Source of the DNA: Micromonospora andamanensis | GTDB lineage: Bacteria; Actinomycetota; Actinomycetes; Mycobacteriales; Micromonosporaceae | DNA length: 56,416 nt | NCBI RefSeq assembly: GCF_016863495.1 | Contig: NZ_BOOZ01000048.1 | Coordinates: forward strand, 1 to 56,416 | Reading direction: 5' to 3' | Part shown: positions 50,983 to 56,416 of the stretch, in pieces | Layout of the letters: every line of letters begins with the position of its first letter | How positions within the stretch are numbered: the stretch's first letter is position 1 | Notes under the pieces: model-generated | The model's database searches: none | Seen by the model: the letters and a program-made list of their open reading frames with translations, nothing else | Told to the model about the DNA's origin: nothing | Translations under genes and position numbers: made by a program

Positions 50983-51890
50983 ATGACGCGCACGATCAGG
51001 GTCGCCGTGCTCTACGGCGGCCTCGGCGTCGAGCATGACATCTCCCGCAGCCCTGGGCTCGCTGTGCTCGGTCACCTCGACCAGGCCCGCTTTGAGACGG
51101 TGCCGATGTACGTGACGCGCGACGGCGGCCGGACCGTCGGTCGTCGACCGCTCGATCCGGCCTTCGTGCTAGGTGCGCTTCGGACATGCGATGTCGCCTT
51201 CCCCCTCCTGCACGGTCGCTACGGCGGGGACGGTGGCACCCAGGCACTACTCGAGCTGGTCGGTCTTCCGTACGTCGGAAGCCCCGTCCTCGCCAGTGCC
51301 GTGGCCATGGACAAGGACGTCACCCGGCGACTACCGGCGGCCGAAGGACTGACCGTGCCGGCCGGCGCCGTCATCACCGGGTCCGCCACCGGCCGGGGTG
51401 CCGTTTCCGGCTTTCGTCAGACCCAGCCGGTCGGGCTCGAGCCTCGGCGTCTCGCGGGTGACCGCCCGGTCCGGCCTCGGTCCGGCGATCGAACTGGCCC
51501 GCCGCTTCGACGACAAGGTGCTCCTCGCCCCGCTCGTGGCCGGACGCGAGATCGACGTGGCGGTGCTGGAACAGCCGGACGGGCACGTCGTGGCCGGTCT
51601 GCCGCTGGAGATACGGGTCGCGATCTGCCGCCGGAGTCCGTTCGCAGGCTCAAGGACCAAGCCGCACGAGTATTCCGTGCGCTCGGCTGCCGCAGCCAGG
51701 CCCGGGTGGACTTCTTCCTGCCCGGCGACGGGGTTCCGGTGGTCAACGGGTGAGCGCGGTGCCCGGCCTCACCGTGATCTCCGTGGTGCCGCGGATCTGG
51801 GCGGCCGCCGGCCTACCGCTTCCCGAGCTGCTCAGCACAATGGTGGAGACCGCGTTGGCCGGCGTCAGCCGGTCGTCACGACAACGTTGA
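50983..51890 (+). pseudogene. ddl: D-Ala-D-Ala-ligase-like ATP-grasp gene, frameshifted
   Basis: The first 140 codons read RVAVLYGGLGVEHDISRSPG, FPLLHGRYGGDGGTQALLEL and GSPVLASAVAMDKDVTRRL. A shift near 51395 leads to FVRPSRSGSSLGVSRV and AGREIDVAVLEQPDGHV. A second near 51630 returns to RVFRALGCRSQARVDFFLPG. A third near 51750 gives VPGLTVISVVPRIWAAAGLP and a stop at 51890. The ATP-grasp core is thus split over two frames, so no active enzyme is made. Confidence 0.85.
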
Positions 51891-51913
51891 CAAGGCTGTG
51901 CTGGTCTGACCCG

Positions 51914-52201
51914 GTGGACACCTTCGCGGCCGGGCCGCCGCCGGCGAACCCCACCGACATCCTGACGAGCGTGCTGAGTTCCGGGAGAGCCGGCATCGCG
52001 CTGGTCTGCGGCGGCCGGTCGTGGACGTGGGTCGCCTTCACCGCCCGGATCCGTGCGGCCGCGGGAATGCTCTACGGCGGCGGCGTCCGGGTCGGCGACC
52101 GCGTAGCCCTCGTCGGCCACCCCAGCCCGGTCTTCTTCGAGATCGCCCTCGGCTGCGGGCCCGGGCCCTGGCCGCGCTTCGTCGGGGCGCCCCGACGGTG
52201 A
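51914..52201 (+). pseudogene. N-terminal fragment of an acyl-CoA-synthetase-like (AMP-binding) gene
   Basis: 95 codons from the GTG at 51914: ILTSVLSSGRAGIALVCGGR, SWTWVAFTARIRAAAGML and RVGDRVALVGHPSPVFFEIA. This is the start of an AMP-binding domain, but the frame stops at 52201 before any ATP-binding motif. It is a truncated leftover, directly adjacent to the convergent SARP-NB-ARC gene. Confidence 0.65.
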
Positions 52202-52217
52202 TCGACGCCCCGTAGCG

Positions 52218-54908
52218 TCAGGCCAGGGTGTCGAGCTCGGCCCGCAGGCGTTGAGCGGGCGGGTGGTGGACGCCCTCAAGCCGCTGCCGGGCCCGGCAGC
52301 GGTAGCGGCCGGCAGTGTCGTGCTCGCCCAGCCGGGTGTGGCACCGGGTGAGGGCGACCAGCAGCTCGGCTCCGATCCATTCGTCGTTCTCCACCAGCGC
52401 CAGCGCCTCGGCATAGGCCCGGGCGGCCGCGGCGCTGTCCCCACCGGCGTACTCCTGGATGCGCCCGATCGACTGCCAGCCGAGCTGCTGACGTGGCAGG
52501 CTCTCGATCTGACGGTGCAGCTCGATGCCGCGCATCCGCTCGGCGACGGCGGCGCCGATGTCGCCGGTGCGGTGCAACACCCGCAGCGCTGAGAACTCGT
52601 AGGTGAAGCCGAGCAGTTCCCGGGTGTGGGTCACCTGCGGATCACCACGGCCTGGGGGCGCCTGCCGGTCGATGTCGGTCAGCAGCTCGCGGATCTGGTC
52701 GCCGCAGGATGCGGCCTGTTCGACCAGGTCGTCGGCAGGCCAGCGGTCGCGGGAGGTCAGGGAGATTCCCATACCGAGCAGGCCGATCGCCGTACGGACC
52801 GGATCGCCGATGCGCCGCCCCACGTCCGCCGCCAGCTCCCAGTGCCGGTACGCCTCCTCGTGGCGGCGCACCCGGTGACAGCTGTTCCCCAGCACGTTGT
52901 GCAGATAGCCCTCCCACCACGACTCGTCGGTGCGCCGCGCCACCTTCAGCGCGCGGCGCGCCAGCGGTATCGCCTCATCCCACTGACCGGTCAGATCGAG
53001 CAGGAAGCCGTTGAGCCCCCAGCACAACCGCAGCACGTGCCAGTCGAGGCGGTAAGCCTCGGCCACGTCCATTGCCGACCGGAGGTTCTCGCGCTCGGCA
53101 TCGAACCAGGCGATCGCTGCGGACCGGTTCGTGAAGACCTCGGGCGTCACACCCTCGGGCGGCTCGCCGGCCCCGATCTGACGCCGGAAGGGATTCGCCC
53201 AGCCGGCCGCGGCGATCAAGGAATGCACATAGTGATCAAGGATGCGCGGCAGCGTCTCGGCCTCGCTGTCACCATCGGCGACCAGTTCGACGGCATAGGC
53301 CTTGACCAGGTCGTGCGACGCATACCGGCCGGGACGGATCTCGGTCAGCAGCTGGGCGTCGGCCAGCTCGGCGATCCACGCCAGCGTCTCGGTCGCCCCC
53401 ACCCCGACCATGCTGACCACCGTGGGCAGAGCCACGTCGGCGCCAGGGTGCCAGGCGAGGCGCCGAAAGAGACGGGCCGCGCCCGGACTGAGCTGCTCGT
53501 ACGACCAGGAGTAGACGGCCCTCACGTCTCGGCCGGCAGTCACGCTCGCGAACGCGTCCAGGCCTCGCCGCCGGCTCAGCTCCGCCGCGACGTCAGTGAG
53601 CGTGAAGGCAGGGTTGCGGTCCGCCCAGGCAGCGCAGATCGCCAGAGCCAGTGGCAGACCTCCGCACACCTCGATGATCTGCGCCACCGCGGCCGGATCT
53701 GCGGCGACCCGGTCGTCACCCAGACGGCGGCGCAGATACCGCTCCGCGTCGGCGGAGTCGAAGACTTCCAGGGTTACCGGCGACGCGCCCTCGTCGGCTA
53801 TCAGGCCGCTCAGCCGGTTGCGGCTGGTCACCAGTGTGGTCGATCCTTCGGGAGGAAGCAGCGGACGCACCTGGGCTTCGTCCCGGGCGTTGTCGAGCAC
53901 GACCACGATGCGCCGGTCGGCCAGTATGCTTCGGTACAACCGCGCCAGCTCGTCCAGGGTGGACGGTTGGTGGGCTCGCGGGACGCCGAGCCCCTCCAGG
54001 AAAGCGTGCAGGGCGTCGCCCGGTCGCATCGGCGAACCCCGTGACGAGAAGCCGGTCAGGTCTAGGTAGAGCTGACCGTCCGGGAACCGCGTGGCTGCCT
54101 CGTGGGCCCAGCGCAGCGCCAGACTCGTCTTTCCGACACCCCCGAGCCCGCCCACCACAATCACCGAGCCCGGATGCGCCAACCGATCCAACAGGTCCAG
54201 CTCCGGCTGCCGGCCGCTGAAGGCGGCCGGCCGGGGCGGCAGCTGCATGGGACGGATGCGCTGCCGGTCCTCCTGCGGCTCGGCCGCATCCCGTGCTCGG
54301 GCCAGGCGATTGCGCAGGCCTTCGTGCGTCGGATGCCACCTGGCAGCGCGAGTCAGGGAGGCGACGAGGACCTCGCCGCCGCCGCTGTCCGCAGCGAGGT
54401 CGGCCGCCTCGATGAGCACGTCCACCAACTCGCGGTCCAGCCCCGCGAAGAGAGCATGATCGCGAACCCGCAGCGGGAGACCCGAGGCGACAGGACCCGA
54501 CCAGAGCTCCGCCGCCGCGGCATGGGCCACGACCGACGACTGACTGCGGGCCTCGGCCACCAGCCGGCGCCACTGGGTGACGTCGACCTCCACCTCCTCG
54601 GCCGCGACTCGGTAGCCCGACGCTGTCCGGTGGATCGGGCCATCGGCTGCCTGCGCCGGGCCCGGGCAGCCGAGCGTGCGCCGCAGCTGGCTGATGTATT
54701 GGTGGATCGTGGCTGCAGCGGCCCGTGGGCTCGCGTCGCCCCACAGGACCTCGGCCAGGGTGGTAAGGGCAACGGGCGTGCCGGGCGAGGTGAGCAACGC
54801 GGCGAGGACGATGCGCTGCTGGGGAGACCCGAGCTCGATCTCCTTGCCGTTGCGGAAGCCCTGCAACCGTCCCAGGATCCGTAGCTGAAGAGTCACCGGT
54901 CGTAGCAC
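52218..54908 (-). CDS. AfsR-type regulator: SARP, NB-ARC and TPR domains (copy B)
   Basis: 896 residues from the GTG at 54908; a GTG four codons in is an alternative. DNA-binding domain (LRILGRLQGFRNGKEIELG, SPQQRIVLAALLTSPG, ATIHQYISQLRRTLG). The activation domain reaches about 210. NB-ARC ATPase with P-loop GGLGGVGKTSLAL at 253-265 and RIVVVLDNARDEAQVRPLLP. A helical C-terminal part has TPR-like repeats (GYLHNVLGNSCHRVRRHEEA). It is paralogous to copy A (38784) throughout, although its own end of the cluster is full of gene debris. Confidence 0.93.
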   Translation of the reverse strand: MLRPVTLQLRILGRLQGFRNGKEIELGSPQQRIVLAALLTSPGTPVALTTLAEVLWGDASPRAAAATIHQYISQLRRTLGCPGPAQAADGPIHRTASGYRVAAEEVEVDVTQWRRLVAEARSQSSVVAHAAAAELWSGPVASGLPLRVRDHALFAGLDRELVDVLIEAADLAADSGGGEVLVASLTRAARWHPTHEGLRNRLARARDAAEPQEDRQRIRPMQLPPRPAAFSGRQPELDLLDRLAHPGSVIVVGGLGGVGKTSLALRWAHEAATRFPDGQLYLDLTGFSSRGSPMRPGDALHAFLEGLGVPRAHQPSTLDELARLYRSILADRRIVVVLDNARDEAQVRPLLPPEGSTTLVTSRNRLSGLIADEGASPVTLEVFDSADAERYLRRRLGDDRVAADPAAVAQIIEVCGGLPLALAICAAWADRNPAFTLTDVAAELSRRRGLDAFASVTAGRDVRAVYSWSYEQLSPGAARLFRRLAWHPGADVALPTVVSMVGVGATETLAWIAELADAQLLTEIRPGRYASHDLVKAYAVELVADGDSEAETLPRILDHYVHSLIAAAGWANPFRRQIGAGEPPEGVTPEVFTNRSAAIAWFDAERENLRSAMDVAEAYRLDWHVLRLCWGLNGFLLDLTGQWDEAIPLARRALKVARRTDESWWEGYLHNVLGNSCHRVRRHEEAYRHWELAADVGRRIGDPVRTAIGLLGMGISLTSRDRWPADDLVEQAASCGDQIRELLTDIDRQAPPGRGDPQVTHTRELLGFTYEFSALRVLHRTGDIGAAVAERMRGIELHRQIESLPRQQLGWQSIGRIQEYAGGDSAAAARAYAEALALVENDEWIGAELLVALTRCHTRLGEHDTAGRYRCRARQRLEGVHHPPAQRLRAELDTLA

Positions 54909-55200
54909 CCAGAGAGGCGCGCCCGGACGTCATCGGACAGCCTCGTCCGAAGCTGTCGTGGGAGCGCTCCGCGGTAGGTCACAACAACCGATCCTAGGTC
55001 GCCCGGCAGTGTCAAAAGTGTGTGACCAGGCACTGTCGGGAATCTGCCCGAGCGCCGAGCACGAGACACGCCTCGGTCGGCAACCGGTGGCCATCCCGTC
55101 GACGACGAGCGCCCCCAATCATGATCGTGTCGATCAGACGTCCATGTCGTGGCGCTTGGCTCATCCCGCAGTGGCTCACCGCTGGAAGGCGAGATGCGCC

Positions 55201-55559
55201 GTGAGAAGCCGCCTGCCCCGGCGGGGCATACCGGGCGGGTACAGCCAGGCACAGGCCCACCTGGTCGTCGCGGCGATCGCTCTGGCCGCGAGCTTCCTCA
55301 TCATGCCGGCACGGCTCGATCCGTCCATCGGCCTGCTCGCCATGCTCGGCTGGCTGGCTGGCCTGGCCGGCGTCGTCGAGGCGATCAAATCGGGTGGCAG
55401 CTCAGAGTGCTGCCCCATGTTCTGGGCGCAGTCCTCATCGGGGCTGCGGAGGCACCCGTACTGCTCAGCCTCGCGGCGGTGGTGCACGGCGCGGCGACCC
55501 TGAGGATCGTCCTGCGCTGGCGGGCGCCACGGAACGGCAGCGGGGCCGGACCGCGATGA
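55201..55559 (+). pseudogene. Small membrane protein gene with a frameshift
   Basis: From the GTG at 55201 one frame gives two hydrophobic helices (AHLVVAAIALAASFLIMPAR, LAMLGWLAGLAGVVEAI). After about 55395 the sensible reading moves by one base into HVLGAVLIGAAEAPVLLSLA and HGAATLRIVLRWRAPRNG, ending at 55559. Together they make a three-to-four-helix protein of about 118 residues. Either a real frameshift mutation or a sequencing error. The 290 bases before it (54909-55200) hold no gene I can support. Confidence 0.5.
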
Positions 55560-55617
55560 TGCATGCGGCCCGGCCCCGATCATGCGATTCCCGGCCGTCA
55601 ATCCGATCCGTGCGGGC

Positions 55618-56031
55618 TCAGCTCCAGCCGGAGCATTGCCAATCCTCGTACCAGTAGCCGTCGTGGTCCCGCGGTCCGGACACCGGAGGCTTGACGTACC
55701 TGACGTAGACGGCACAGGCCTGAACCCGCCACACGTCCTGGCTGGGATTCACCGACCGGGACGTGTGCGGCTGCAGATTGAACGACTGCACCTGGCCGTT
55801 GTAGAACTGGTACTGGATGTTGCCGTAGGAGACACCATAGGGCGCGTAGCCCCAGACCCAGGACGCCGCGCCGTTGCCCGGGTGGGTGTCGAGTTGTGCA
55901 ACTACCCCGTTCTTCTCCTTCGTGAAGACAGACGCGTGGGCCGTTCCGGCGAAGCTCAGCCCACCTGCGACAGCTCCCGCCGTCGCGACTGCGGCTAACC
56001 TGCGGACGATCCTTTTTGATCTGTTTCCCAT
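55618..56031 (-). CDS. Small Sec-secreted protein, unknown
   Basis: 137 residues. The ATG at 56031 has GGAGAG seven bases upstream. A clear signal peptide: NRSKRIVRRLAAVATAGAVA followed by LSFAGTAHA, cleavage probably after AHA (about residue 33). The mature part of about 104 residues is rich in Tyr/Trp/Asn/Gln, with two cysteines (QACAVYV and WQCSGW) that could form a disulfide. It looks like a small extracellular beta-rich protein; no family recognised. Confidence 0.8.
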   Translation of the reverse strand: MGNRSKRIVRRLAAVATAGAVAGGLSFAGTAHASVFTKEKNGVVAQLDTHPGNGAASWVWGYAPYGVSYGNIQYQFYNGQVQSFNLQPHTSRSVNPSQDVWRVQACAVYVRYVKPPVSGPRDHDGYWYEDWQCSGWS

Positions 56032-56408
56032 GGCTACTCTCCGATCTCCAGGATGCGCATTGCAGAGACCATTAAGCGATGTGGACATCAACACTGATTC
56101 GACGGTGAATCGATCGCCACGCCGGGACAGACGTGGGGGATGTCCCGAGCTCCGTGTTCGGCTACCGTGGCGCCCAGCCGACACCCGATCTTGCTCAGGG
56201 CAGCAACGGAAGGTGGCTACATCCGACCGGGCAGCCTCTCCGAGGGAGCCGGACAGCGCCTGGCAGCCGGCAATCGAGGCGCCCATAGATCTGCCGCCGC
56301 TTTGCGCCGTGCGAATGACGAGCAGCGGGCTGAGCCGCGGTCCCAACCCACTGGACACCGGCGGGGCGTGTTGACCACCCCCCGGGCCCGCCAAAAGTAG
56401 TTACCTTG
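56032..56408. other. Right-end stretch without a confident gene
   Basis: Upstream region of the secreted-protein gene. It contains the promoter area (A/T-richer around 56060-56110) and Arg/Ser-rich frames of non-coding character. No gene, RNA or hairpin terminator is supported. Confidence 0.4.
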
Positions 56409-56416
56409 TAAGAGGG
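56409..56416. repeat. Right copy of the 8-bp terminal inverted repeat
   Basis: TAAGAGGG, the exact reverse complement of bases 1-8. Confidence 0.5.

Noticed and set aside
52626..54044. Long plus-strand frame opposite SARP-NB-ARC copy B
   Set aside because: Shadow of an intact multidomain regulator.
54958..55200. Upstream extension of the small membrane protein frame
   Set aside because: Hydrophilic low-complexity translation; the GTG at 55201 directly before the first hydrophobic segment is a better start.

Overview
The window is high-GC DNA from an actinomycete, most probably a Micromonosporaceae member (Micromonospora-like). The signs are dense ATGA/GTGA gene overlaps, many GTG starts, XRE regulators of the DUF5753 type with DUF397 partners, a complete conservon (sensor / roadblock / DUF742 / small GTPase), CU044_5270-type and DUF6879-type proteins, and three SARP regulators. 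I saw no rRNA, tRNA, replication or housekeeping genes, so this is accessory DNA. Family names rest on recognised motifs, not on database searches.

Left part (1-32.6 kb) is an accessory island. It begins with the 5' part of a type I restriction hsdR running off the left edge. Next comes a polymorphic-toxin locus: a DUF6244-like helical protein, a DddA-like deaminase and an Imm1 immunity protein. A zeta-like P-loop kinase, an ABC exporter and a NUDIX hydrolase follow. The first of two XRE-HTH/P-loop-kinase fusions lies at 6.0 kb. From 7 to 12.4 kb lies a regulatory patch: a coupled operon with a double-HTH protein and cysteine-motif small proteins, DUF5753/DUF397 and DUF6879/DUF5753 pairs, and repeated CTAGTC operator-like motifs. 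A five-gene operon at 13.0-16.7 kb joins a radical SAM enzyme, a putative inactive exonuclease-fold protein, a DEDD exonuclease, a thymidylate-kinase-like protein and a NUDIX hydrolase. It is the best candidate here for an undescribed system. Two HAD proteins, an acyl-CoA dehydrogenase and the conservon with a GAF gene follow, then the second HTH-kinase fusion with a coupled nucleotide kinase. The segment 27.3-32 kb is a decaying defence or mobile zone: two membrane proteins sharing an SFGSA motif, an IS5-type element with an amber mutation, a 5'-deleted HsdM-HsdS-like gene and a frameshifted serine recombinase next to paired palindromes.

Right part (32.7-54.9 kb) looks like a natural-product cluster, partly decayed. 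A coupled operon encodes a cytochrome P450, a PaaK-like AMP-forming ligase and an alpha/beta hydrolase. Two paralogous FAD oxidoreductases follow (one with a Tat signal), with an amidohydrolase, an MFS exporter, an MMPL transporter, LysR regulators (one intact, one pseudogene), a short SARP and two giant SARP/NB-ARC/TPR regulators. Broken pieces include two D-Ala-D-Ala-ligase-like genes, a CapA-like gene and the first 95 codons of an acyl-AMP ligase. Doubling of several families suggests a segmental duplication followed by loss. Two promoters, of the P450 operon and the MMPL gene, share a near-identical 21-bp element.

The last kilobase holds a frameshifted small membrane-protein gene and a small Sec-secreted protein. 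Both window ends read TAAGAGGG outward, an exact 8-bp terminal inverted repeat of unknown meaning.
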